From Pseudomonadota bacterium (lineage in GTDB: Bacteria > Desulfobacterota > Desulfovibrionia > Desulfovibrionales > Desulfovibrionaceae), in assembly GCA_023460395.1 (NCBI GenBank), contig JAEWQB010000014.1, forward strand, positions 171,823 through 235,822: a stretch of 64,000 bases of DNA, written 5' to 3'. This document shows, one piece after another, positions 43,376 through 50,822 of the stretch. Position 1 is the stretch's first letter; every line of letters begins with the position of its first letter. The notes below the pieces were generated by a model. That model made no database searches. It was not told the DNA's origin and was given only the letters and a program-made list of their open reading frames with translations. The position numbers and the translations under genes were made by a program.

Positions 43376-44587
43376 ATGCGATGTCTGCGGTGTAAGGACA
43401 CAATGCTGGTCCTATGTTTTGCGGCGTTTTCTTTGATATTATGGCTGTTACCCACAGGGTTTGATGACCGGGTGGACTCTTCAGCCATACGCCGCAAGGG
43501 CATAGTGGTGGAAGTGGACGATAGCGGGTTGCAGCGCCACAGCATCATTCATGTAGGGGCGCAGCATCTGATTGTGCGCGTGGAGGGCGACCCCTTGCCC
43601 GGTATTCCCGCGGACGGGCAGGTGGCTGTGGTCAACCAGCTCCTTGGTCGGCTGGACATGGATAAATTGTTTTCTGTCGGCGATGCGGCTTTGCTGGTTA
43701 TTACACGCAACCCGGATGGCAGCGTGAATAATGTGGTGGCGCAAGATCACTACCGGGTAGGGTTGGAAGTAACCTTACTTGTCTGTTTTGGGCTTCTTTT
43801 GCTTGCCTTCGGCGGGTGGACGGGGGCTAAGGCGATGCTGTCGTTTCTTTTTACCGGGTTAGTGCTGTGGAAAGTGTTTATTCCCGGTCTGTTGATGGGG
43901 TTGTCTCCCGTTTTGTTGGCATTTGGGATTGTGGCTGTGCTCACAGGAGGAATTATTTTTCTAGTCGCCGGGCCGGGAAGGCTGGGGACGGTCGCCTTTT
44001 TGGGGGCCATGCTGGGAGTGGGGTCGAGCACCTTGCTGGCTCTATGGGCTGCTAAAGCCTTTCATCTGAGCGGAGCGGTAATGCCTTTTGCCGAAACGCT
44101 GCTCTATTCCGGCTATGGGCATTTGGATATCACGGGCATCTACGTGGCAGCGGTATTTGTGGCGGCGTCGGGGGCGGTTATGGATCTCGCTATGGATGTG
44201 GGCGCGGCACAGTATGAAGTGGTACTGCGAAATCCCGGTATCTCCCGGCGGGAAGCGTTGCTTTCCGGTTTGCGGGTGGGACGCGCGGTTGTCGGCACCA
44301 TGACGACAACGTTGCTGTTAGCGTATTCGGGGGGATATATGACGCTTCTCATGGCCTTTATGGCGCAGGGAGTGCCTCTGCTGAATTTGTTTAACATGCT
44401 GTACGTGGCTGCGGAGGTGGTTAAGACGTTGGTGGGCAGTTTCGGTTTAGTTTTGGTTGCCCCGTTTACAGCCATTGTAGGAGCCGTATTGTATACGGGA
44501 CACGTTCCGCCGGTGACAGAAGAAACTGTCGCCGCGCAATCGTGTGTTTCTCGACCGGAAACTGTCACTCAGCCCCAATATCTTTAA
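43376..44587 (+). CDS. YibE/F family membrane protein
   Basis: About 403 residues. GGAG lies 6 bp before the ATG at 43376. An N-terminal membrane helix, a small periplasmic beta domain (about residues 35-120, with GIVVEVDDSG and VGDAALLVITRNPDG) and seven to eight membrane helices follow, containing the YibE/F signatures RVGLEVTLLVCFGLLLLAFGG, AASGAVMDLAMDVGAAQYEV and VGTMTTTLLLAYSGGYMTLL. The family occurs widely in Firmicutes and SRB and its function is unknown; it may be a transporter. Separated from phoA by a terminator. Confidence 0.88.
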   Translation: MRCLRCKDTMLVLCFAAFSLILWLLPTGFDDRVDSSAIRRKGIVVEVDDSGLQRHSIIHVGAQHLIVRVEGDPLPGIPADGQVAVVNQLLGRLDMDKLFSVGDAALLVITRNPDGSVNNVVAQDHYRVGLEVTLLVCFGLLLLAFGGWTGAKAMLSFLFTGLVLWKVFIPGLLMGLSPVLLAFGIVAVLTGGIIFLVAGPGRLGTVAFLGAMLGVGSSTLLALWAAKAFHLSGAVMPFAETLLYSGYGHLDITGIYVAAVFVAASGAVMDLAMDVGAAQYEVVLRNPGISRREALLSGLRVGRAVVGTMTTTLLLAYSGGYMTLLMAFMAQGVPLLNLFNMLYVAAEVVKTLVGSFGLVLVAPFTAIVGAVLYTGHVPPVTEETVAAQSCVSRPETVTQPQYL

Positions 44588-44638
44588 TCTCGGAAACTCC
44601 AATGCCGGAATGTGTCCTTCAGTAGCTTCCTCGCCCTT

Positions 44639-44670
44639 AGCCCCCATTGTGTTTAGCAATGGGGGCTTTG
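44639..44670 (+). terminator. Terminator after the YibE/F gene
   Basis: AGCCCCCATTG and CAATGGGGGCT form a perfect 11-bp stem with a 7-nt loop and a short TTTG tail. It lies directly before the degenerate end repeat of the CRISPR array. Confidence 0.8.
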
Positions 44671-44675
44671 ACGTT

Positions 44676-47425
44676 TAGGAAATGGGTGCGCCTGTATGAG
44701 GGGCGACGTATTCCTCCATGTATCGTCGCGCAGCCTCGGCGTTTCAATCCACGCCCCTGTGTGAGGGGCGACGAACAGCGCACCATTATACATTCTCAGG
44801 TGGACGTTTCAATCCACGCCCCTGTGTGAGGGGCGACTTGCCCCTGCGGCGCGGGCTTCGGTCTATTCGGGGTTTCAATCCACGCCCCTGTGTGAGGGGC
44901 GACAAGCTGTCCTTTGACCGGTGGGTGGTGATAGAGGGGTTTCAATCCACGCCCCTGTGTGAGGGGCGACCGGGTACGGCTGTATCGCGCCAATAAAGTG
45001 TTGGTTTCAATCCACGCCCCTGTGTGAGGGGCGACGTTGTGGTGGCGACCAATGCGGCTGCAGCCAGTACGTTTCAATCCACGCCCCTGTGTGAGGGGCG
45101 ACTTTAAGCCGGACGATGAGCAAACTAAGATCGCGCAGGTTTCAATCCACGCCCCTGTGTGAGGGGCGACGGCGGCACCTCGGAAGCCCGTGACGGAGGC
45201 GGCACCGTTTCAATCCACGCCCCTGTGTGAGGGGCGACGACTGTCCGCATGCAGCACCTCCCAAAATTCGGTGTTTCAATCCACGCCCCTGTGTGAGGGG
45301 CGACGAATCCCTTACGATAAAGTATCTGACATTCTTGGAGTTTCAATCCACGCCCCTGTGTGAGGGGCGACGCCGCGTTGATCCAGAACGCAATCAATTA
45401 TGCAAATGTTTCAATCCACGCCCCTGTGTGAGGGGCGACCGATACAAGAGGAGTCTCCCAGCGCCGCAAGTGGAGTTTCAATCCACGCCCCTGTGTGAGG
45501 GGCGACCAAAGGCAAGTGCTTGGATAAGGATTTACTATTTGTTTCAATCCACGCCCCTGTGTGAGGGGCGACCTTTTTCTTCTGCTTCTATGCCTAGCTT
45601 GTCTTTGTTTCAATCCACGCCCCTGTGTGAGGGGCGACCCATTCGACTTCTGCGCTATCGCAAGCATCTTTGTTTCAATCCACGCCCCTGTGTGAGGGGC
45701 GACTTGCAGGCGTGATGCATTAAAAACGGTGTCAAAGTTTCAATCCACGCCCCTGTGTGAGGGGCGACGTTGAACAGCTGCGACACCTCACCCGCAATCG
45801 TGTTTCAATCCACGCCCCTGTGTGAGGGGCGACATGGTGATTGATATGACGCTAGGACAAAAACAACGTTTCAATCCACGCCCCTGTGTGAGGGGCGACG
45901 GCCTCTTTGCCCGTACCCGATCCCGCTACGCACAAGTTTCAATCCACGCCCCTGTGTGAGGGGCGACCCAGCGCCAACGGTTACTTTGATGTTTTCTCGC
46001 AGTGTTTCAATCCACGCCCCTGTGTGAGGGGCGACCTGGTCAGCTAGTTTTTCCAGCGCCTTGCTGCCCGTTTCAATCCACGCCCCTGTGTGAGGGGCGA
46101 CCTTTGGCTCGGGTGCTTCCTGCTGTTTTTTGTTGTTTCAATCCACGCCCCTGTGTGAGGGGCGACTCAATAACGTCAATCAATGACCTAACTTTTTTTA
46201 GTTTCAATCCACGCCCCTGTGTGAGGGGCGACTAGCGCCAGCCGCTACACCAAACCCGCCATTGTTGTTTCAATCCACGCCCCTGTGTGAGGGGCGACTA
46301 AACCCATCTGATAGCACGCCACCTGCAATGCTGTTTCAATCCACGCCCCTGTGTGAGGGGCGACGCGTTAAAAAGCTGCGACACTCCACCCGCAAGCGTG
46401 TTTCAATCCACGCCCCTGTGTGAGGGGCGACCAGCATATAGACGGTTACCCCGGCATTGACATTGTTTCAATCCACGCCCCTGTGTGAGGGGCGACCGCG
46501 ATGCCGTGCGCCAAGGCTGGGAGCTTGACAGCGTTTCAATCCACGCCCCTGTGTGAGGGGCGACAGTTAGCTATGGGCGTACCGTTGCCAGCGTAGCGTT
46601 TCAATCCACGCCCCTGTGTGAGGGGCGACCGAGGCCCATGTAGACCACATACTCATCAGCTTCGTTTCAATCCACGCCCCTGTGTGAGGGGCGACCCAGC
46701 ATTTTACGCCAGCGGTCGGATCTTGCGAGTTTCAATCCACGCCCCTGTGTGAGGGGCGACTAATTGGCAATGAGCTGCACTATTCGGCTACAATAGTTTC
46801 AATCCACGCCCCTGTGTGAGGGGCGACGCTATGGGGTTGTCATACCCTTCGTTGTATGACGTTTCAATCCACGCCCCTGTGTGAGGGGCGACTGGTAAAA
46901 TGTTCGAAAGAGTGCATTTCATTCGGCGTTTCAATCCACGCCCCTGTGTGAGGGGCGACGGAACGCCATCGGCAACACTTGTGCGCCTGATGGAGTTTCA
47001 ATCCACGCCCCTGTGTGAGGGGCGACGCAAAAATACCGCCTGCGCCCATGGTCATAATGTTTCAATCCACGCCCCTGTGTGAGGGGCGACGCACATTTAT
47101 ACTCGCATGGTGAGGCTACTGATGATGTTTCAATCCACGCCCCTGTGTGAGGGGCGACAGTCGGGAAAAGCAAAGCCGCTGCATGCCCTGAGAGTTTCAA
47201 TCCACGCCCCTGTGTGAGGGGCGACAGCCTTGTACCTCCCCTTCCCTGGTGTGGTGTTTGTTTCAATCCACGCCCCTGTGTGAGGGGCGACTGACCAACA
47301 AAAGCACGGTCTACGGCATCGGCGTCGTTTCAATCCACGCCCCTGTGTGAGGGGCGACCGGGCAAGGTTGATTGTCTAGTCCTGGACTATGCCGTTTCAA
47401 TCCACGCCCCTGTGTGAGGGGCGAC
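44676..47425 (-). CRISPR. Type I-C CRISPR array, 41 intact repeats plus one degenerate terminal repeat
   Basis: A 32-bp repeat starts GTTTCAATCCACGC and contains the stem arms CGCCCCT and AGGGGCG around GTGTG. The first intact copy is at 44741 and the last at 47394-47425; all 41 appear identical. Spacers are 32-36 bp, about 66-bp period, 41 in total. At the left end, 44676-44707 is a degenerate copy whose last 20 bases keep 18 matches. By analogy with other type I-C arrays the crRNA strand is minus, because the repeat then ends in ATTGAAAC (the 5' handle). Thus the degenerate repeat is the trailer, the leader is on the right, and the newest spacer is 47359-47393. No cas gene lies in this window. 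Confidence 0.97.
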
Positions 47426-47650
47426 TGCCACCGCGAAAAGTGTTGGTGGGCAAGAGCTAGGGTATCAAGTTTCGAGCACCTATGCCAGAGGGCGTTGTCT
47501 ATCTGTTTTGGAATGGCATAGGTATGCGTAATACCCTTATTATATTAGAGTATATTTATCCGAGCATCTGCCGGGAAAATGCTGTGTACTTGAGGTGCTC
47601 GCATAGTGCCTTACCTGTAGTGATATAGTAGATGCAGCAGGAAGGCACAC
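47426..47650 (-). promoter_or_regulatory. CRISPR leader region
   Basis: AT-rich gene-free sequence adjacent to the leader-proximal repeat. On the minus strand it has TATAAT (47539-47544), which could be the -10 of the pre-crRNA promoter. It holds two perfect inverted repeats: ACCTATGCCA/TGGCATAGGT (47478-47487, 47514-47523) and CGAGCACCT/AGGTGCTCG (47473-47481, 47593-47601). The arms share overlapping sequence, so two alternative hairpins or protein sites are possible. Confidence 0.6.
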
Positions 47651-47685
47651 GCTCTCGCGCGCTTGACAGGGCAGGAGTCGGTCCT

Positions 47686-47769
47686 ATGTCATTGCAAGGA
47701 ATGGATGATTTGTGGGAGAGCGGGAACGAGGATGAGAATACGGCCTATGGGCCGAAGGTATGCTTATGA
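47686..47769 (+). CDS. 27-aa ORF translationally coupled to the ferredoxin gene
   Basis: The ATG at 47686 is preceded by AGGAG with an 8-bp spacer, and the reading frame of 27 residues (MSLQGMDDLWESG at the start, acidic centre, VCL end) stops at TGA 47767-47769. That stop overlaps the ATG of the ferredoxin gene (ATGA). The ribosome-binding site is better than that of the ferredoxin, so translation of this ORF probably drives ferredoxin synthesis. It may be a leader peptide or a microprotein partner. No family recognised. Confidence 0.5.
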   Translation: MSLQGMDDLWESGNEDENTAYGPKVCL

Positions 47770-47969
47770 AGAAATCACAAACTTGTGAATTTGTTTTAGT
47801 TTCATCCTGCTGCACAGGGTGTGGCGGGTGTGTGGACATGCAACCGGATTACGTGGGTTGGGGAGAAGATATGGATACGCCTGTGGTACTCACTGATACA
47901 GCCCCCCGCGAGGTTGTGGCGGAGTTGCAGGCGCTTTGCCCGGAGGGCTGTTTTTCGTTTGATGAGTAG
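47766..47969 (+). CDS. Single-cluster [4Fe-4S] ferredoxin
   Basis: A 67-residue ferredoxin of the Desulfovibrio ferredoxin I type. The cluster ligands are in CTGCGGCVDMQPDYVGW (C-x2-C-x2-C, about residues 15-21) and in the C-terminal CPEGCFSFDE, the partner Cys being followed by Pro as in the family. The protein is acidic, as expected for an electron carrier. The usual second motif of two-cluster ferredoxins is absent. The start at 47766 overlaps the end of a 27-residue ORF. Redox partner unknown; it could serve any low-potential oxidoreductase in the cell. Confidence 0.85.
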   Translation: MKKSQTCEFVLVSSCCTGCGGCVDMQPDYVGWGEDMDTPVVLTDTAPREVVAELQALCPEGCFSFDE

Positions 47970-48149
47970 CCGCTCTCCTGCGTGTGCAAGAATAGCACGG
48001 AAAGAGTTGCGGTCGGCGGAGGATTGGCTAGCTGCGGGCATTTGCTAAGAGAGCATGCCGGGCGGATTACGGAATTTCGCGAAATCGTGGGTATGTGATT
48101 TCAGCGCTAGGGCATGCTATTACAGGGGGGAGGAATCAGGGATGCGGTA

Positions 48150-48689
48150 TTACTTCCACGAGCTGCCGTTGTAACGGAAAATTTCTGTCTGCCAGAGACG
48201 TTTAACCATCGCAAATTCTTGTCCCGCCAAAGAGGCTTGGGTTGCGGCTGAGGCTTCATAGTGAAGAACCGCATAGCGGACAAGCCCCACAACCTTGCCG
48301 GAATTACCTTCTAGCTGCTTAATTTGCACGCTCAGAGTTTCTGGAGAAATGTCTTTGTAATGGGCCACCCATCTGTCACCCCGCTGCTCTACACCGTGGT
48401 GGGCGGCATTGAAGGTCAGCCGGGAGGCCATGATAACCAGCCGCGAAAGGGCAAGCTCGCGTAAGTGCTCTCGTAGGCGGGCAAGCCGGGTGGCTTCGTG
48501 ATCCGAGGGTAACGGGAGACTGGCTTGCTGGATTATGGGGGCTTGGGGGGATACCGTTTGCGCTGGCAGCACATATTCTGCTTCTTCTGCCCGAACAGGT
48601 GAGCTGTTCAGTAAGCATGCAGCAACGAGTGCAAGTGCGCACCACGAAAAGCGACCGGGACCGGATTGCAGATGCTTAAGAGTATTCAT
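48150..48689 (-). CDS. Periplasmic protein of unknown function
   Basis: A 179-residue protein with a signal peptide (FSWCALALVAACLLNSSPVRA, predicted cleavage at AEEA near residue 35). Residues about 75-178 form an alpha/beta domain with LSRLVIMASRLTFNAAHHGV, DRWVAHYKDISPETLSVQIK, VGLVRYAVLHYEA and a C-terminal KRLWQTEIFRYNGSSWK. The last stretch ends in an aromatic pattern like that of lipocalin-like or NTF2-like proteins, but no family is named. The chosen ATG lacks a good ribosome-binding site and follows the strong terminator of the VWA-OmpA gene by about 20 bp, so expression may depend on a promoter inside that region. Confidence 0.6.
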   Translation of the reverse strand: MNTLKHLQSGPGRFSWCALALVAACLLNSSPVRAEEAEYVLPAQTVSPQAPIIQQASLPLPSDHEATRLARLREHLRELALSRLVIMASRLTFNAAHHGVEQRGDRWVAHYKDISPETLSVQIKQLEGNSGKVVGLVRYAVLHYEASAATQASLAGQEFAMVKRLWQTEIFRYNGSSWK

Positions 48690-48706
48690 GGCTGGGACTG
48701 TATACT

Positions 48707-48746
48707 AAAAAAGGCCCGTCAGGCAAGGACTGACGGGCCTTTTGTT
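48707..48746 (-). terminator. Terminator of the VWA-OmpA gene
   Basis: AAAAGGCCCGTCA and TGACGGGCCTTTT form a perfect stem with a 9-nt loop; on the minus strand TTTTTTAG follows. It lies 10 bp past the stop of the gene at 48756. Confidence 0.92.
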
Positions 48747-48755
48747 TTTTAGTTG

Positions 48756-49808
48756 CTATTCAAAGGTGATAACAACGCGACGGTTCAGCCTGCGGCCTTC
48801 CCGGGTGCTGTTGTCATACTCAGGATCGCGTTCACCCATGCCCACAGCCGTCATGCGGTCGGCGCTGACGCCCTGACCGACCAGGAATTCGCGCACGGAC
48901 TTGGCGCGGCGTTCAGAGAGGCCCTGGTTGTAAGCATCGGGACCGGTGGAGTCTGTGTAGCCGGTCAACACAACGGGACCAGCCTGATCTTTGATGATCT
49001 GCGCGGCTTCAGCGAGGATGTCAGCCGATTCGGGGCTGATCACGGCGCTGTCAAAAGCGAAGTTGACGTTGCGCAGAACAATGGCTTCCTGTTCAACAAC
49101 GACTTCTTCCACAACCACCACGGCGGTCTTGTCTTCCACCACGCGGTAGAATACGTCGCGCATGAACGTATCAAGAGCAACTTCATTGGAAAGCAGGGCA
49201 GGACCATCGGCGTAAACAGAGCAGCCCTTCAGTCCGGCAATTTCTTTCAGGGTAGCTTCACCCTTGGCGGAGTCGGCAAAGGAAACCACATGCAGGCAGA
49301 TGCCGGGTTCGCTGTTATACAGCGCACGGGCTTCTTCCACAGGGTTTATGCCCATGTTGGACTCGCCGTCGGAAACGAGAATAACGGCACCATTGCGCTG
49401 CATGTTGTGCACAACGGGCTGAAGCTTCATCAGGCCGTCACCCATGGGGGTGTAGCGACCACGAATGTCTTCATTGGTGGAAATGCCTTCCAGAGCGCTT
49501 TCAACATTGGCGGAATTATACGCGCCAAGGGAAAGGCGTTCGGAATAGGGCGCGAAGGTGTGCACTGCGGCCTGATAGGGCAGTGCGGGGATTTTTTTGT
49601 TCATTTTCATCATCAGGTCGCGCGCCATGACGACTTTTTGTTCCTTCAGCTCCGCATGCTTCATCATCATGGAACCGGAATGGTCCATGAAGATGTCAAA
49701 GCTGGTAATTTTAGGTTCAAGCCGGATGGCAGGCTGTGCTTGGGCCACGGCAGCGAAGCCGAATAGCGCCACACATGCCGACAGAAGGACAAATTTAGTA
49801 AATTTCAT
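48756..49808 (-). CDS. Exported VWA-OmpA fusion protein
   Basis: A 350-residue protein. AAGGAG lies 6 bp before the ATG at 49808, directly at the start of a signal peptide (FVLLSACVALFGFAAVAQAQ). Residues about 35-205 are a von Willebrand A domain with an intact MIDAS motif DHSGSM (DxSxS), a later Thr in YTPMGDG and Asp in VSDGESN. A short Val/Glu linker leads to an OmpA-type peptidoglycan-binding domain (about 240-350): VNFAFDSAVISPES, LTGYTDSTGPDAYNQGLSERRA and the closing NRRVVITFE. It would sit in the periplasm bound to peptidoglycan and use a divalent metal to hold a partner. It has its own promoter and terminator. Confidence 0.92.
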   Translation of the reverse strand: MKFTKFVLLSACVALFGFAAVAQAQPAIRLEPKITSFDIFMDHSGSMMMKHAELKEQKVVMARDLMMKMNKKIPALPYQAAVHTFAPYSERLSLGAYNSANVESALEGISTNEDIRGRYTPMGDGLMKLQPVVHNMQRNGAVILVSDGESNMGINPVEEARALYNSEPGICLHVVSFADSAKGEATLKEIAGLKGCSVYADGPALLSNEVALDTFMRDVFYRVVEDKTAVVVVEEVVVEQEAIVLRNVNFAFDSAVISPESADILAEAAQIIKDQAGPVVLTGYTDSTGPDAYNQGLSERRAKSVREFLVGQGVSADRMTAVGMGERDPEYDNSTREGRRLNRRVVITFE

Positions 49809-49864
49809 GCGTATCTCCTTTGCAAATATCATTTGATGCCCTTGGTACGAAGAGGGACATTTCC

Positions 49865-49894
49865 ACTATAGGCGTAAACGTATCTTTGTGACAA
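49865..49894 (-). promoter_or_regulatory. Promoter of the VWA-OmpA gene
   Basis: On the minus strand TTGTCA (49889-49894) and TATAGT (49865-49870) are separated by 18 bp, with the ATG about 55 bp downstream. Confidence 0.6.
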
Positions 49895-49921
49895 GGTTTT
49901 TTAGAAAAATTTCACAGGAGT

Positions 49922-50137
49922 TCAGGCACCCAGCTTAATAAGTTGTGCATAGAGATCTTCGTGTTCAGGATACTTTATCCCGCGCCCTGTAACAATTATG
50001 CTCGGTGAGAGCATGTCGGAAGAAGGGTCGGAGAGGGGCTTTATTTCCCATCGGTTGTCTTCCTTACCGACAACCAATTCTGTTTTTTCCCTGTGGGCAC
50101 GCGTAATGGCGTAAACAACGGACTCTTTAAAATTCAC
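49922..50137 (-). CDS. Small hypothetical protein (71 aa)
   Basis: A 71-residue protein from a GTG start at 50137, with GGAG 6 bp upstream. It is mixed-charge and without membrane segments or signal peptide; the centre reads VVGKEDNRWEIKPLSDPSS, and a YPEHEDLYAQLIKLG helix closes it. The pattern looks like a small alpha/beta cytosolic protein. No family recognised. It is upstream of, and co-directional with, the VWA-OmpA gene but separated from it by that gene's promoter. Confidence 0.5.
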   Translation of the reverse strand: MNFKESVVYAITRAHREKTELVVGKEDNRWEIKPLSDPSSDMLSPSIIVTGRGIKYPEHEDLYAQLIKLGA

Positions 50138-50241
50138 GGCATGCTCCGGCTGCTTGTACCGCGAGAAGCGGCAGTCTTATGCGATGCGCCCGTGAATACT
50201 CCGGGGGATAGGATTCTGTAAAGATGGGGGAAAAAAGAAAG

Positions 50242-50271
50242 TGGCCGCCATGTGACAGGACATGGCGGCCA
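50242..50271 (-). terminator. Terminator of the small-protein operon
   Basis: TGGCCGCCATG and CATGGCGGCCA make a perfect 11-bp stem with an 8-nt loop; on the minus strand TTTCTTTTTTCC follows. It lies about 40 bp past the stop at 50313. Confidence 0.9.
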
Positions 50272-50312
50272 ATGCCGGAAGGGTGGGCGTCCTTCCGGTA
50301 GGAACGGAAATA

Positions 50313-50432
50313 TTAATGAGAAACTATTGCGGCGACAAACACCTCAATAGCGATAAGCGAAATAAGAAATAGGCTGATTCGCACCGCCTCCATGCGAAAT
50401 TCTGCAAGAGTGCTGAATGCGTGCGATATCAT
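50313..50432 (-). CDS. 39-aa single-pass membrane microprotein
   Basis: The 39-codon frame starts at ATG 50432 with AGGAGAG 4 bp upstream. A soluble amphipathic segment (HAFSTLAEFRMEAVR) is followed by one membrane helix (SLFLISLIAIEVFVAAIV). The start overlaps the stop of the upstream 57-residue gene (CAATGA), so the two are coupled. A strong terminator follows. The combination of ribosome-binding site, overlap and terminator makes a real gene likely although it is far too short for routine calling. Function unknown; comparable microproteins stabilise transporters or respiratory complexes. Confidence 0.6.
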   Translation of the reverse strand: MISHAFSTLAEFRMEAVRISLFLISLIAIEVFVAAIVSH

Positions 50433-50602
50433 TGCTCTCTCCTGATAGGGCGGCCCGCAGGCAATGCCTGTTCGGCGGAAGCCATGACGGCCCTGTGCTC
50501 TGCTACGGGATCTGTAGCGATGAAGGTTAGCGCTGTTTTGAAAAAACGCCGCACAGTATTGTGTTGCTTGTCTGGAGAGCCTATGGAGGGAAATTTGGTC
50601 AT
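50429..50602 (-). CDS. 57-aa small protein, first gene of a microprotein operon
   Basis: A 57-residue frame from ATG 50602, with GGAG 6 bp upstream. The N-terminal SPDKQHNTVRRFFKTAL is basic and amphipathic, and the rest (TDPVAEHRAVMASAEQALPA) is mixed and helical; no membrane segment. Its stop overlaps the start of the 39-residue membrane protein. A sigma-70 promoter at about 50728-50756 reads towards it. No family recognised. It may be the soluble partner of the membrane microprotein. Confidence 0.55.
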   Translation of the reverse strand: MTKFPSIGSPDKQHNTVRRFFKTALTFIATDPVAEHRAVMASAEQALPAGRPIRREQ

Positions 50603-50727
50603 ACTGTACTCCAAACCAACTGCGCTGGGCAGGCTAGGGAAAATTCGCGTATCCCGCAGGTTCGGGAAACTAGGCAGGCACGGCTACGAGCAGTGCATAA
50701 CGGGAATGTGCTACTTGTCTGTGTGGA

Positions 50728-50756
50728 ACTATAATGAAATTGAAATTCGTTATCAA
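50728..50756 (-). promoter_or_regulatory. Promoter of the small-protein operon
   Basis: On the minus strand TTGATA (50751-50756) and TATAGT (50728-50733) are separated by 17 bp in an AT-rich patch. The ATG of the first gene lies about 120 bp downstream. Confidence 0.55.
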
Positions 50757-50822
50757 GAAAAAAGTGATTTATTTTTTCGCGTCGGCATGTGGCGCTCCGG
50801 CATGGCATTTTGCATGGTCGCT

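Noticed and set aside
44718..47333. Several ORFs with repeated FNPRPCVRGD or APHTGAWIET segments
   Set aside because: They are translations of CRISPR repeats and spacers, not proteins.
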